This document shows, piece after piece, positions 9,362 through 18,403 of a DNA stretch of 64,000 nucleotides. Within the stretch, counting starts at the first letter, position 1; every line of letters starts with the position of its first letter. The DNA comes from Streptomyces sp. JH14. GTDB taxonomy: Bacteria; Actinomycetota; Actinomycetes; Streptomycetales; Streptomycetaceae. The position numbers and the translations under genes were made by a program. The DNA lies in the NCBI RefSeq assembly GCF_029428675.1, contig NZ_JAJNEL010000001.1, positions 1,860,001 to 1,924,000 on the forward strand. Direction: 5' to 3'. The notes beneath the pieces were generated by a model. It was given only the letters and a program-made list of their open reading frames with translations. It made no database searches and was not told where the DNA came from.

Positions 9362-10264
9362 ATGCTGTCACTGACAACGGGCCTCGCCCCGCTGGTCCTT
9401 GCGGGCCTGCTCGGGTGGACCGGAGCGGTCAAGGCGTTCAGCCGGGGCACCGCACAGCAGGCACCGAAGACGGTGCTGGCCCGCATACTGCGCAGCAGTG
9501 AGCGGGCCACGTTGGTGCTGCGCGCGACCGGCGCAGGTGAACTCCTGATCGCCGCAGGTCTGCTGGTGGTCCCGGCGAACCCGGTTCCGGGAGCCGCCGC
9601 AGCGGTTCTCGGCGCGGGCTTCGTCGCCTACCTCGGCTACGGCCGGGCCGCGGCACCGGAGTCCTCCTGCGGCTGCTCGGCACGTGAGGACACCCCCGTC
9701 ACCTGGCGGACGTTCGCGCGGGCGGCGGTCGTACTCGTCGGCGGAGCCACGGTGGCGGTGGCACAGGACACCTGGTGGCCGACGGTCTCCGAGCGGCCCG
9801 CCGGTGCCCTCGCCTTCCTGGCCGGGGCGGCGGCGGTTCTGGTCGCCCTCTCGGCCGACCTCGACCGGTGGTGGCTGCTGCCACTGCGCCGGACGAGGCT
9901 GCGTGTCTTCGGGCACCCGCTCCTCGGCACCGCCGCCAAGAACCAGGTGCCGGTCGCGGCGAGCGTCGAGCTCCTGGAGAACTCCCTTGCCTGGCAGGCC
10001 GCCGCACCAGTGGTCCGGTCCGCCCTGCTGGACCACTGGGAGGACGGCGGCTGGCGCATTCTCCAGTACTCGGGTGTCTACGGGGACAAGGAGCACGCGC
10101 GCCCGGTCGCGGTGGTCTTCGCACTCGACGCCACGGCCGTCCGCGACACCGGCGCCGACGCGGTCGTCCGTGTCAGCTATGTCGACGCCGACAGCGGGGA
10201 GGCGGTGGCCGTGGACGAACTGGGCGCGGTGCCGTCGCGGAAGATACTGCCGATGGCGGGCTGA
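9362..10264 (+). CDS. MauE/DoxX-like membrane protein with C-terminal extension
   Basis: The first about 190 residues hold four to five hydrophobic segments, starting with LAPLVLAGLLGWTGAVKAFS and including an ESSCGCSA cysteine pair (C103, C105). This is the MauE form; MauE is required to make the disulfide-rich small subunit of methylamine dehydrogenase. Unlike ordinary MauE (under 200 aa) this protein is 300 aa, with a soluble tail of about 120 residues of unknown function. It is the third gene of an operon with a 16-cysteine protein and a Tat-exported protein, which supports a redox role. Confidence 0.75.
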   Translation: MLSLTTGLAPLVLAGLLGWTGAVKAFSRGTAQQAPKTVLARILRSSERATLVLRATGAGELLIAAGLLVVPANPVPGAAAAVLGAGFVAYLGYGRAAAPESSCGCSAREDTPVTWRTFARAAVVLVGGATVAVAQDTWWPTVSERPAGALAFLAGAAAVLVALSADLDRWWLLPLRRTRLRVFGHPLLGTAAKNQVPVAASVELLENSLAWQAAAPVVRSALLDHWEDGGWRILQYSGVYGDKEHARPVAVVFALDATAVRDTGADAVVRVSYVDADSGEAVAVDELGAVPSRKILPMAG

Positions 10265-10654
10265 CACCGCTGACGGACACCTCGGCCCGCCACGGGTCCG
10301 AGGAGCGCACAAGGGCCGGACCCACGACAACCGCGGATCCGGCCCTGCTCGGAAGCGGTGGGAAAGTCCGCCGTGACCGGCTCTTTCCTTCTGGCTGCAC
10401 GTGAGCGCGTACGCCGTGCCACCGTCCGCGATCGAGACTGCGACCGCCCGCCGTTGCGACGGGAGCTGGGGCATGAACACCGCAGTCACCGGTGTCGATC
10501 TCTGCGTCCTTGGCGCGTACGCATGGCCGGGCACGCGCGGCTCGGATCCGGGGCCGCGCTCCGCGACGTCGTCGCCGTCTCCCGTGCCATGGGCGGCCGT
10601 CGCGACCTGATCACCGTACCGTCGTGCAGCGGCGGTACGGCCCGCGGCGCCGGG
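10265..10654. other. Gap with hairpin, no supported gene
   Basis: This stretch separates the MauE-like gene from the convergent metG. Apart from the hairpin at 10313-10345 no feature or convincing coding frame is seen. Confidence 0.45.
10313..10345. terminator. Perfect 8-bp hairpin, possible bidirectional terminator
   Basis: GGGCCGGA at 10313-10320 pairs with TCCGGCCC at 10338-10345 around a 17-nt loop. There is no T-tract, but it lies between the convergent MauE-like and metG genes and may stop transcription from either side. Confidence 0.45.
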
Positions 10655-12379
10655 TCAGGCCGTCCCGGCTCCGCCGAAGCGGTTACGGTAGGCGTCCAGG
10701 TCCTCTTCGGTGATCTTGGCGAACAGGACCGGCGGCACCGTGAACGCCGTACCCGCGGGGACGGCGTCGAGGGAGCGGGCCCGCTCCGGCGTCACCCATG
10801 CCGCCGTGTCGTCCGCGAGGGCGAAGGAGTCGCGCATCGCGGCGGCGGCCGCCGGGATGAACGGCTCGGAGACGACCGCGTACAGGTGGATCAGGTTCAT
10901 CGCCGTACGCAGGGTCAGGGCCGCCGCTTCGGGGTCGGTCTTGATCTCCAGCCAGGGGGCCTTCTCGTCGAGGTAGGCATTGCCCGCCGACCACAGGGCG
11001 CGCAGGCTGCTCGCGGCCTTGCGGAGCTGGAGGGCCTCCGTCTGCTCCTCGTACTCGGCGAGCAGCCGCGCGATCTCCTCACCGAGCTTCGCCTCTGCCT
11101 CGCCGGCCGCGTGCCCAGCCGGGACCTCGTCGCCGAACCGCTTGCGGGAGAAGGACAGCACGCGGTTGACGAAGTTGCCGAGCGTGTCGGCCAGGTCCTT
11201 GTTGACCGTCGCGGCGAAGTGCTCCCAGGTGAACGACGAGTCGTCGGACTCGGGGGCGTTGGCGATCAGGAAGTAGCGCCAGTAGTCGGCGGGGAGGATC
11301 TCCAGAGCCGCGTCGGTGAAGATGCCGCGCTTCTGCGAGGTGGAGAACTTTCCGCCGTAGTACGTCAGCCAGTTGAAGCCCTTGACGACGTCGACCTTCT
11401 TCCACGGCTCGCGCACACCCAGCTCGGTGGCCGGGAACATCACCGTGTGGAAGGGGACGTTGTCCTTCGCCATGAACTCGGTGTACCGGACCGTGTCGTC
11501 GGCCTCGTACCACCACGACTTCCAGTCGCGGGTTCCGCCGTCCTCCGCGGCGTCGGCCCACTCCTTCGTTGCGGCGATGTACTCGATCGGGGCGTCGAAC
11601 CAGACGTAGAAGACCTTGCCCTCGGCCGCCAGGTCCGGCCATGTGTCCGCCGGGACCGGGATACCCCAGTCCAGGTCACGCGTGATGGCACGGTCGTGAA
11701 GGCCCTCGGTCAGCCACTTGCGGGCGATCGAGGTGGACAGGTGCGGCCACTGCCCGCTGACGGAGGCGATCCACTCCTCCACTTCCTTCTGCAGCTTGGA
11801 CTGCAGGAGGAAGAGGTGCTTGGTCTCTCGGACCTCCAGTTCCGTGGAACCGCTGATCGCCGAGCGCGGGTCGAGCAGGTCGGTGGGGTCGAGCACGCGT
11901 GTGCAGTTCTCGCACTGGTCGCCGCGGGCCTTGTCGTAGCCGCAGTGCGGGCACGTGCCCTCGACGTAGCGGTCGGGCAGGAAGCGCCCGTCGGCCGGCG
12001 AGTAGACCTGCCGGATCGCACGCTCCTCGATGAAGCCGTTCTGGTGGAGCCTGCGCGCGAAGTGCTGGGTGATCTCGGCGTTCTGCGGCGAGGAGCTGCG
12101 GCCGAAGTGGTCGAAGGACAGTGCGAAGCCGTCGTACACGGCCTTCTGCGTGTCGTGCGCCCGCGCGCAGAACTCGGCGACCGGCAGCCCGGCCTCCTTG
12201 GCCGCCAGCTCCGCGGGGGTGCCGTGCTCGTCCGTCGCGCAGATGTAGAGGACGTCGTGACCGCGCTGGCGGAGGTACCGGGAGTACACATCCGCAGGAA
12301 GCATGGACCCGACCATGTTGCCCAGGTGCTTGATCCCGTTGATGTACGGCAGCGCGCTGGTGATCAGGTGTCGAGCCAT
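10655..12379 (-). CDS. metG: Methionyl-tRNA synthetase
   Basis: 574 aa class I synthetase that charges tRNA-Met with methionine. The HIGH box appears as [10 protein letters not shown] zinc site is formed by [17 protein letters not shown] (about residues 137-153). The KMSKS loop is KFSTSQKRG. The C-terminal part is a helical anticodon-binding domain with [14 protein letters not shown]; no EMAP-like tRNA-binding domain is attached. The start is ATG 12379, giving [15 protein letters not shown]. It is a stand-alone housekeeping gene downstream of rnpB on the same strand. Confidence 0.96.
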   Translation of the reverse strand: MARHLITSALPYINGIKHLGNMVGSMLPADVYSRYLRQRGHDVLYICATDEHGTPAELAAKEAGLPVAEFCARAHDTQKAVYDGFALSFDHFGRSSSPQNAEITQHFARRLHQNGFIEERAIRQVYSPADGRFLPDRYVEGTCPHCGYDKARGDQCENCTRVLDPTDLLDPRSAISGSTELEVRETKHLFLLQSKLQKEVEEWIASVSGQWPHLSTSIARKWLTEGLHDRAITRDLDWGIPVPADTWPDLAAEGKVFYVWFDAPIEYIAATKEWADAAEDGGTRDWKSWWYEADDTVRYTEFMAKDNVPFHTVMFPATELGVREPWKKVDVVKGFNWLTYYGGKFSTSQKRGIFTDAALEILPADYWRYFLIANAPESDDSSFTWEHFAATVNKDLADTLGNFVNRVLSFSRKRFGDEVPAGHAAGEAEAKLGEEIARLLAEYEEQTEALQLRKAASSLRALWSAGNAYLDEKAPWLEIKTDPEAAALTLRTAMNLIHLYAVVSEPFIPAAAAAMRDSFALADDTAAWVTPERARSLDAVPAGTAFTVPPVLFAKITEEDLDAYRNRFGGAGTA

Positions 12380-12721
12380 CCTCGGATGCTCCCATTCGTA
12401 CGTACGGCGCCGGTGGCGCGGCCACGGCGTACCCAGGTCGGAGGACTGCCGCCCACGCGACCACCGAGGTCGCTGCAAAGCATCACAGAGCATGACGTAA
12501 AGGGCGTTACAGGCCTCCGCCATCGTATCGAACGGGCCTGCTGCCGTTCCCCTGGATTTCGCGGCCCCGCACGGCACCGGCACGGCACTGGGCCGAGCGA
12601 GTCCCAGACGGTCGAGGCGGTCCTCGTCCCAAACCGGGCGGAACTGTGAGCCGTCGTCAGATCCGGTCGACGAGATTGCGAGGTACGGCGTCACCATGGT
12701 CACCGAGCGGAGAGCAGGCAT
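12380..12721. other. Gap upstream of metG, no gene seen
   Basis: No gene is supported between the metG start and the rnpB terminator. The region presumably carries the metG promoter and leader. No T-box or other known riboswitch core was recognised by eye. Confidence 0.45.
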
Positions 12722-12754
12722 AAAAAAAATGCCCTGACCTGGGAAGGTCAGGGC
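12722..12754 (-). terminator. Intrinsic terminator of rnpB
   Basis: On the minus strand, GCCCTGACC pairs with GGTCAGGGC (12731-12754) around a short loop, followed by eight T residues (A8 at 12722-12729 on the plus strand). This is a textbook rho-independent terminator, unusually canonical for this GC-rich genome. Confidence 0.9.
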
Positions 12755-13166
12755 GGCAGACGAGTCGGCCTGTACGCCGGGTTCTGTCGCCCGGTCGCCT
12801 CGCGGCGGCCGGGGAGACGGCCATCCATCTAGGACCGGCATTGCTGCCGGTCTCGTGCGGTCTACCCGCGAACTCGGGCGGGCAGCCCTCGGTCGTTCGC
12901 GCAGAGCCGTCGTACGACGGCCCCTCTTGACCTTGCTCCGGGTGGGGTTTACCTAGCCGCCTGAGTCGCCTCAGGCGCTGGTGGTCTCTTACACCACCGT
13001 TTCACCCTTACCGGAGACCGAAATCTCCGGCGGTCTGTTTTCTGTGGCACTGTCCCGCGGGTCACCCCGGGTGGCCGTTAGCCACCACCCTGCCCTGTGG
13101 AGCCCGGACGTTCCTCGGGAGGTTCCGAAGATCCTCACGCGGCCGTCCGGCCGGCTCGTCTGCCGT
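12754..13166 (-). ncRNA. rnpB: RNase P RNA (class A)
   Basis: This is the catalytic RNA of RNase P, about 413 nt, which matures tRNA 5' ends. The ends pair as helix P1 (13149-13165 with 12754-12770). Conserved blocks seen on the minus strand are GAGGATCTTCGGAAC near the 5' end, ACAGAAAACAGACCGCC, GGTAAGGGTGAAACGG, GAGACCACCAG, the AAGGTCAAGAGG block and the 3' GACAGAACCCGGCGTACAGG. It is followed directly by its terminator. Its 5' end is about 11 bp after the stop codon of a TetR gene on the same strand. Confidence 0.95.
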
Positions 13167-13173
13167 GTCGACC

Positions 13174-13179
13174 ATGCTA
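13174..13179 (-). promoter_or_regulatory. Candidate rnpB -10 element (TAGCAT)
   Basis: TAGCAT on the minus strand lies about 8 nt before the inferred rnpB 5' end. Its first three bases are the TAG stop codon of the upstream TetR gene. No convincing TTGACA lies at the expected distance, so this is tentative. Confidence 0.35.
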
Positions 13180-13767
13180 CCCGGATGCGCGGGACGCCTC
13201 GGACGGAGCTGATCGGACGAACGCTGCGATGCCTGCGGACCAGGCCGCCGTCAGGTCGGCGCCCGGGGGAAACCGGCCGTTGAGTTCCAGGACCACCATG
13301 CCGTGCGCGAACGCCCAGGCCGCCCGTGCCCGCTCCTGGTCGCCGTCGACCGCGCGGGAGAGCGGGGCCGCGGCGCGTTCCTGCAGACCGGGAGGGAGCG
13401 CCGTCGCGTCCACGGGGCGTGCGGTGGTGAGGAGGTAGAGGTGGGGGTGGGCCAGGGCGTAGGCGCGGTACGCGGTGGCGAGGGCCGGGAACGACCCGGG
13501 GTCGACGGACTCGGCCGCTTCCAGCGTCTCGGCCGTCTCCCGCAGCACCTCGCCGGCCAGGGCCGTCAGGACGGAGGACTTGTCCGGAAAGTGCTTGTAG
13601 AGGGACGGAGCCGTGATCCCGATGCTGTCGGCGAGCCGGCGCATCGTGAGGGCTTCCGGGCCTTCCGCCTCCAGGAGCGTGCGCGCGGCGGCGATGATCT
13701 GACGGCACCGGTCCGTCGCATGGCCCAGGACGCGGCCCGCCGTGGGGGCCGTGACATGTTCAGTCAC
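13177..13767 (-). CDS. TetR-family transcriptional regulator
   Basis: 196 aa. The N-terminal helix-turn-helix reads ATDRCRQIIAAARTLL, then ALTMRRLADSIGITAPSLYKHFPDKSSVL, the standard TetR DNA-binding fold with its YKHF recognition motif. The ligand-binding half (about residues 80-190) has PHLYLLTTARPVD and AWAFAHGMVVLELNGRFP, typical of the TetR_C_33-type group. I chose GTG 13767, preceded by AAGGAAGG, over the longer frame. The stop codon abuts rnpB. Its target is unknown; it could be considered for the CTGAC-N5-GTCAG operator but nothing here proves it. Confidence 0.85.
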   Translation of the reverse strand: MTEHVTAPTAGRVLGHATDRCRQIIAAARTLLEAEGPEALTMRRLADSIGITAPSLYKHFPDKSSVLTALAGEVLRETAETLEAAESVDPGSFPALATAYRAYALAHPHLYLLTTARPVDATALPPGLQERAAAPLSRAVDGDQERARAAWAFAHGMVVLELNGRFPPGADLTAAWSAGIAAFVRSAPSEASRASG

Positions 13768-13918
13768 GCGGGAAGCCTTCCTTCGTACGGAGTCCGCCGG
13801 AGTACCCCGGAGTCCGTGGAGCCTGTCGGAGCCCGTTGCCGAAGGCGTGATCGTACGAGATGGCGGGCGCGGCAGCCGCACGGCACCCCGCCCCCGACCG
13901 TCCGCGCCGTCGCCGCGC

Positions 13919-15361
13919 TCATGCGGGGGCGAACAGGACCTTCGCCGTGCCCGGGTCCGCCTGGGTGAGGCGGACCCTGAGGCGTTCGCCCAGGGGGAGT
14001 TCGGTTGTGCCGCCGTTGATGCGGGCCACGACGGCGGGCTGCTCGATGTGGACCGTGCCGATCGTGGGTTCCTCGTCCTGTACGTCGACCACGTACCCGT
14101 CGAAGACCGCGCCCACCTGGTCGCTGAGGAGTGCCGCCTCGACCAGGTCGACGCACTCGCGCTCCACCGAGTTGGCGCGCTGGGTGCCTTCGCCCATTTC
14201 CTTCGGAAGCCCGGGAAGGGCGGCCATCACCCACTCGGGTGGGGGCTGGTCGGCGACCGCCGCGACGCACAGCTCGGCCGCGTACCGGTCGACGAGGCGG
14301 CGCAGCGGCGCCGTGCAGTGCGTGTAGAGGTCGGCGACGGCGGCGTGGACGGCGGGGGTGGGGAGGTCGCCGTGGTCGAACACCGTGTAGCCGGCGCCGC
14401 GCAGCAGCGTGGTGCACTCCTGGAGGAACGCGGCGTGCCCGGCCTTCTTCGGGTCGAGTGCGCGGACCAGCTGGGCGTACGGCACGTGGTGCGGCCAGTC
14501 GATGTGGAGCGCTTCGGCCGAGCGGCGCAGACGGGCGACGGCGCCGTCCGGGGCCACCGGGAGCGTGCGCAGGATGCCGGTGCCCGACTCGGCCATCAGC
14601 CGGGCCGCGGCCATGCCCGTGAGGAGAGAGATCTGGGCGTTCCAGCCGTCGGCGGGCAGCGGGGCGCGGTACTCCAGCCCGTACGTACCGTCACGCTGGA
14701 CGATCTCCTGCTCGGGCACGTCGAGCGAGATGCCGCCGCGGGCGATCTCCTGCTCCTCGCGGAGCCGGCCGACGACCTCCAGCAGTGCGAGGGGTTCTTC
14801 GGCGGTGCCCGCGTCGATCTGCCGCTGGACGTCCGCGTAGTTCAGCTTGGCCCTGCTCCGGATCATGGCCCGCCGTACGTCGGTGGCGACCGCACCGCCC
14901 TCCGCGTCGAGGTCGATCCGCCAGAGCAGCACGGGGCGGGTCTGCCCGGCGAGGAGGCTGGCGGCGCCTTCGGAGAGGAGGGTGGGGTGCAGTGGCACCT
15001 TTCCGTCGGGGAAGTAGAGCGTCGTCACGCGGCGGTGGGCCTCGGTGTCGAGGGCACCGCCGGGGCGTACGAAGGCGGCGACGTCGGCGATGGCGTAGTG
15101 CACGCGGAAGCCGTGCGGTCGGCGTTCGAGGTACATCGCCTGGTCGAGGTCGGTGGACGTGGGCGGGTCGATGGTGAAGAAGGGGACGTCCGTCACGTCC
15201 TGGTGTCCGGTCAGGACGAGGGACTTCGCCGCCTGCTCCGCCTCCGCGAGAACCTCGGGTGCGAAGTCGGCGGGCAGTCCGAGCTCGGTGCGCAGTTCGC
15301 GCAGGGCCGCCCTCAGCGGGGTGTCGGCTGCGCCGGTCATGTGGAGATGGCGGCGGGGCAT
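13919..15361 (-). CDS. RNB-domain (RNase II-type) exoribonuclease
   Basis: 480 aa. The RNB catalytic core begins VPFFTIDPPTSTDLDQAM, with the Asp cluster that binds Mg2+, and continues through YAIADVAAFV, TLYFPDGKVPLHPTLLSEGAASLL and AAVADLYTHCTAPLRRLVDRY. The C-terminus (GAVFDGYVVDVQDEEPT to LRVRLTQADP) is S1/OB-like. It is shorter than E. coli RNase II because N-terminal cold-shock domains are reduced, as is usual for this actinobacterial form. The start is ATG 15361. It is predicted to degrade RNA 3' to 5' in the cytoplasm. Confidence 0.9.
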   Translation of the reverse strand: MPRRHLHMTGAADTPLRAALRELRTELGLPADFAPEVLAEAEQAAKSLVLTGHQDVTDVPFFTIDPPTSTDLDQAMYLERRPHGFRVHYAIADVAAFVRPGGALDTEAHRRVTTLYFPDGKVPLHPTLLSEGAASLLAGQTRPVLLWRIDLDAEGGAVATDVRRAMIRSRAKLNYADVQRQIDAGTAEEPLALLEVVGRLREEQEIARGGISLDVPEQEIVQRDGTYGLEYRAPLPADGWNAQISLLTGMAAARLMAESGTGILRTLPVAPDGAVARLRRSAEALHIDWPHHVPYAQLVRALDPKKAGHAAFLQECTTLLRGAGYTVFDHGDLPTPAVHAAVADLYTHCTAPLRRLVDRYAAELCVAAVADQPPPEWVMAALPGLPKEMGEGTQRANSVERECVDLVEAALLSDQVGAVFDGYVVDVQDEEPTIGTVHIEQPAVVARINGGTTELPLGERLRVRLTQADPGTAKVLFAPA

Positions 15362-15552
15362 GGACCGAGCGTATGGCGGGGCGGGGTGGGCGGCATCCCG
15401 GATGGGGGCCGATGCCTTGGGCCGCGGGGGTGGTCGGGTGCCGACCGGTGCGGGGCCGGGGGCCGGGGCGTGCGGGGTGCCCGTCCCCGTACGCTGGCGT
15501 GACGGCCTGTGCAGTTCTGGGCCCTTCCCCGTTCGTACGAAGGAGAACCGCC

Positions 15553-16353
15553 GTGCTCGTGCTGTTGCCGCCCTCCGAAGGAAAGGCCGCCTCGGGGCGC
15601 GGAGCACCCCTGAAGCCGGAGTCGCTGTCCCTGCCGGGGCTCGCGGCGGCGCGGGCGGCGGTCCTGGACGAGCTGGTCGAGCTGTGTACGGCGGACGAGG
15701 AGAAGGCCCGGGAGGTGCTCGGGCTGAGCGACGGGCTGCGCGGCGAGATCGCGAAGAACGTCGTGCTGCGGACGGCGGGGACCCGGCCGGCCGGGGAGAT
15801 CTACACCGGGGTGCTGTACGACGCACTGGACCTGGCCTCCCTGGACACCGCGGCCCGGCGGCGGGCCGGGAAGTCGCTGCTGGTCCTCTCCGGGCTGTGG
15901 GGCGCCGTGCGGGTGGGCGACCGGATCCCGTCGTACCGCTGCTCGATGGGGGTGAAGCTGCCGGGGCTCGGTGCGCTGGGTGCGCACTGGCGTGCGTCGA
16001 TGGCCGAGGTCATGCCGGAGGTGGCCGGGGACGGGCTCGTACTGGACCTGCGGTCGTCCGCGTACACGGCGGCGTGGAAGCCGAAGGGGGCGGTGGCGGA
16101 GCGCACGGCGAGTGTGCGGGTGCTGCACTCCCAGGTGGTGGACGGGGTGGAGAAGCGTTCCGTGGTCAGCCACTTCAACAAGGCCACCAAGGGGCGGATG
16201 GTCCGCGACCTGCTGCAGTCGGGGGCGCAGCCGAAGGGGCCCGCGCAACTGGTGGACGTGTTGCGGGAGCTGGGATACGTCGTGGAGGCGGAGGCTCCCG
16301 GGCGGGCGGGGCGGGCGTGGTCGCTCGATGTGGTCGTGACGGAGATTCACTGA
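15553..16353 (+). CDS. yaaA: Peroxide-stress protein YaaA family
   Basis: 266 aa of the YaaA/DUF328 family, linked in E. coli to lowering free iron and DNA damage under peroxide stress. The family signature LVLLPPSEGKA starts the protein; later blocks are AGEIYTGVLYDALDL, LSGLWGAVRVGDRIPSYRCSMG, YTAAWKP and SHFNKATKGRMVRDLL. The GTG start at 15553 follows AAGGAGA. It lies upstream of the KDPG aldolase gene, but an operator and promoter separate them. Confidence 0.9.
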   Translation: MLVLLPPSEGKAASGRGAPLKPESLSLPGLAAARAAVLDELVELCTADEEKAREVLGLSDGLRGEIAKNVVLRTAGTRPAGEIYTGVLYDALDLASLDTAARRRAGKSLLVLSGLWGAVRVGDRIPSYRCSMGVKLPGLGALGAHWRASMAEVMPEVAGDGLVLDLRSSAYTAAWKPKGAVAERTASVRVLHSQVVDGVEKRSVVSHFNKATKGRMVRDLLQSGAQPKGPAQLVDVLRELGYVVEAEAPGRAGRAWSLDVVVTEIH

Positions 16354-16368
16354 CGCACAGATGAAGGG

Positions 16369-16397
16369 CGTTGCAACATGCGCAACGCTCGTTGCGT
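16369..16397. promoter_or_regulatory. Palindromic operator before KDPG aldolase
   Basis: CGCAAC at 16381-16386 and GTTGCG at 16391-16396 form a perfect inverted repeat with a 4-bp spacer, and a further GTTGCAAC half-site lies at 16370-16377. TAGGGT at 16397-16402 could be the -10 box, so a bound regulator (IclR or GntR type are the usual ones for this pathway) would block the promoter. Confidence 0.6.
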
Positions 16398-16427
16398 AGG
16401 GTGCGGTGGACGCGGCAAGATGAACCC

Positions 16428-17051
16428 ATGACCTCCCCCTCGGTGCTGAACCTTGCCCCTGTTGTCCCCGTCGTCGTCCTGGAGGACGCCGCCGACGCGG
16501 TGCCGCTCGCCCGGGCCCTGGTCGCGGGCGGGCTCCCGGCCATCGAGGTGACGTTGCGGACCGCTGCGGCGCTGGACGCGATCGAGGCGATCGCGGCCGA
16601 GGTGCCGGACGCGGTCGTGGGCGCGGGCACGGTGATCTCCGCACGGAACGTCGCCGACACGGTGGCGGCCGGGGCACGGTTCCTGGTCAGCCCCGGCTGG
16701 ACGGACTCCCTGCTGGACGCGATGAAGGCGGCCGAAGTGCCGTTCCTGCCGGGGGTCTCGACGACGTCCGAGGTCGTCGCGCTGCTGGAGCGCGGCGTCA
16801 CCGAGATGAAGTTCTTCCCGGCGGAGGCGGCGGGCGGTACGGCGTACCTGAAGGCGCTGTCCGCACCGCTCCCCCAGGCCCGGTTCTGCCCGACGGGCGG
16901 CATCACGCCCGCCTCGGCGCCGACCTACCTGGCACTGCCGAACGTCGACTGCGTGGGCGGCAGTTGGATGGTGCCGGGGGATGCGCTGGCGGCCAAGGAC
17001 TGGGCGCGGGTGGAGCGGTTGGCGGGCGAGGCGGCGGCCTTGCGGGGCTGA
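16428..17051 (+). CDS. eda: KDPG/KHG aldolase
   Basis: 207 aa class I aldolase that splits 2-keto-3-deoxy-6-phosphogluconate, or 4-hydroxy-2-oxoglutarate, to pyruvate plus an aldehyde. Seen are VPVVVLEDAADAVPLARALVAGGLPAIEVTLRT with the catalytic Glu, VGAGTVI, FLVSPGW, LPGVSTTSE and the Schiff-base lysine in TEMKFFPAEAAGG, then CPTGGI. The start is ATG 16428. The Entner-Doudoroff dehydratase is not adjacent. A palindromic operator lies 31 bp upstream, so expression is probably induced by a sugar acid. Confidence 0.9.
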   Translation: MTSPSVLNLAPVVPVVVLEDAADAVPLARALVAGGLPAIEVTLRTAAALDAIEAIAAEVPDAVVGAGTVISARNVADTVAAGARFLVSPGWTDSLLDAMKAAEVPFLPGVSTTSEVVALLERGVTEMKFFPAEAAGGTAYLKALSAPLPQARFCPTGGITPASAPTYLALPNVDCVGGSWMVPGDALAAKDWARVERLAGEAAALRG

Positions 17052-17055
17052 TCCC

Positions 17056-17117
17056 TCCCCCGTCGGGGGTACCGGCTTCACCTGGACTCGGGGTGCCCCC
17101 GGCGAGGCGGAAGCCGG
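17056..17117. terminator. Hairpins between convergent eda and RNase H genes
   Basis: CCCCC at 17056-17060 pairs with GGGGG at 17064-17068, and CCGGCTTC (17072-17079) pairs with GAAGCCGG (17110-17117). The position between two convergent genes suggests a bidirectional terminator; no T-tract is present. Confidence 0.5.
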
Positions 17118-17152
17118 AGCGCCTCACGCCCCCACCCGGGAAGCCCCGGTCC

Positions 17153-18403
17153 CTACCGCAGGTGCGACGTGTCGTTCAGCAGACGCAGGGAGGCGTTGCC
17201 GTCCGCGTAGTACGCCACCGCCGACAGCGACGCCGCCGAGAGCTCCATCCGGAACAGGGATTCCGGCGGGGCTCCCAGGGCCAGGCGGACCAGGGTCTTG
17301 ATCGGGGTCACGTGGGTGACCAGGAGCACCGTGCGGCCTGCGCAGCGGGTGGTCAGGCGGTCCCGGGTGGCCGAGACCCGGCGGGCAACCTCGGCGAAGC
17401 TCTCGCCGCCGCCCGTGGGGGGCGTTCGCGTGGAGGCGAGCCAGGCGTCCAGGTCGGCGCCGTGACGTTCACGGACCTCGGCGAACGTCAGGCCCTCCCA
17501 CGCCCCGAAGTCCGTCTCGCGCAGGCCGTCCTCGATCTGGACGGGCAGGCCCAGTCGGGCCCCCACCGTCGCCGCTGTTTCGCGGCAGCGCCGCAGCGGG
17601 GAACTGATGATCTCCTGGATGGTGCCGCGGGCGGCGAGGGACTCCGCCACACGTTCGGCCTGGTGGCGGCCGGCTGCCGAGAGCTCCGGGTCGCTGCCGC
17701 CACTGCCCGAGAACCGCTTCTCCGGCGTGAGGGCCGTCTCGCCGTGCCGGAGCAGGACGAACGTGGCCGGTGCGCCGAGGTCCGCGGTGGCGCTCCAGCC
17801 GACCTGCGGGGTGGCCGCGGGCTCGCGGCGGGTGGACATCGCCGCCCGTGCCTTCGCCGCGCCCGCCGCCGCGTCACCGGGCGGACCCTCGACCGGCGGC
17901 AGGTCGAGGGCGGGCGCACGGGGCGTGTCGAGGGCGGCCGTCGACGCCGACGGCTCCCACTGCTTGCCCCGCTTGCCCGCGTCCATCGCCTCGTTGGCGA
18001 GCCGGTCCGCGTGCTTGTTCTTCTCGCGTGGGATCCACTCGTAGGTGACCGCGGACGCCGGAAGAATCCGCGCCGCCTCCGCCGCGAGCGGCTTCATGTC
18101 GGGGTGCTTGATCTTCCAGCGGCCCGACATCTGTTCCACGACCAGTTTGGAGTCCATCCGGACGCGCACCTGCAGCGCACCGTCCGCCGACGCGTCCGGC
18201 ACCAGCGCCTTCGCGGCCTTCAGGCCGGCGATGAGGCCCTTGTACTCGGCCACGTTGTTCGTCGCGACGCCGATGTACTCGGCGGCCTCGGCGAGGGTCT
18301 CCCCCGTCACCTGGTCGATCACGACCGCGCCGTAACCGGCGGGCCCCGGGTTGCCCCGGGAGCCGCCGTCGGCCTCGATGACGAACTGGCGGGACTGCGT
18401 CAT
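17153..18403 (-). CDS. Bifunctional RNase HI / acid phosphatase
   Basis: 416 aa fusion. Residues 1-140 are RNase HI-like: FVIEADGGSRGNPGPAGYGAVV, NNVAEYKGLIAGL, VRMDSKLVVEQM and HADRLANEAMD carry the DEDD metal ligands. A Pro/Ala linker follows. Residues from about 210 are a histidine phosphatase: FVLLRHGETALTPEKRFSG, SPLRRCRETA, DFGAWEGLTF and VTHVTPIK. The S. coelicolor counterpart SCO2299 is documented to have both activities. Its ATG overlaps the stop of the zinc-ribbon gene by one base (TAATG), so translation is coupled. Confidence 0.93.
   Translation of the reverse strand: MTQSRQFVIEADGGSRGNPGPAGYGAVVIDQVTGETLAEAAEYIGVATNNVAEYKGLIAGLKAAKALVPDASADGALQVRVRMDSKLVVEQMSGRWKIKHPDMKPLAAEAARILPASAVTYEWIPREKNKHADRLANEAMDAGKRGKQWEPSASTAALDTPRAPALDLPPVEGPPGDAAAGAAKARAAMSTRREPAATPQVGWSATADLGAPATFVLLRHGETALTPEKRFSGSGGSDPELSAAGRHQAERVAESLAARGTIQEIISSPLRRCRETAATVGARLGLPVQIEDGLRETDFGAWEGLTFAEVRERHGADLDAWLASTRTPPTGGGESFAEVARRVSATRDRLTTRCAGRTVLLVTHVTPIKTLVRLALGAPPESLFRMELSAASLSAVAYYADGNASLRLLNDTSHLR

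Noticed and set aside
10358..12649. 763-codon plus-strand frame opposite metG
   Set aside because: MetG motifs on the minus strand are complete; the plus frame is a high-GC shadow without a recognisable domain.
12380..12841. N-terminal extension of the metG frame
   Set aside because: It runs into the rnpB RNA and terminator; [15 protein letters not shown] is the expected N-terminus.
15362..15826. N-terminal extension of the RNB exonuclease frame
   Set aside because: The added residues are Arg/Pro/Ala low complexity and overlap the yaaA gene on the other strand; ATG 15361 gives a normal-length enzyme.
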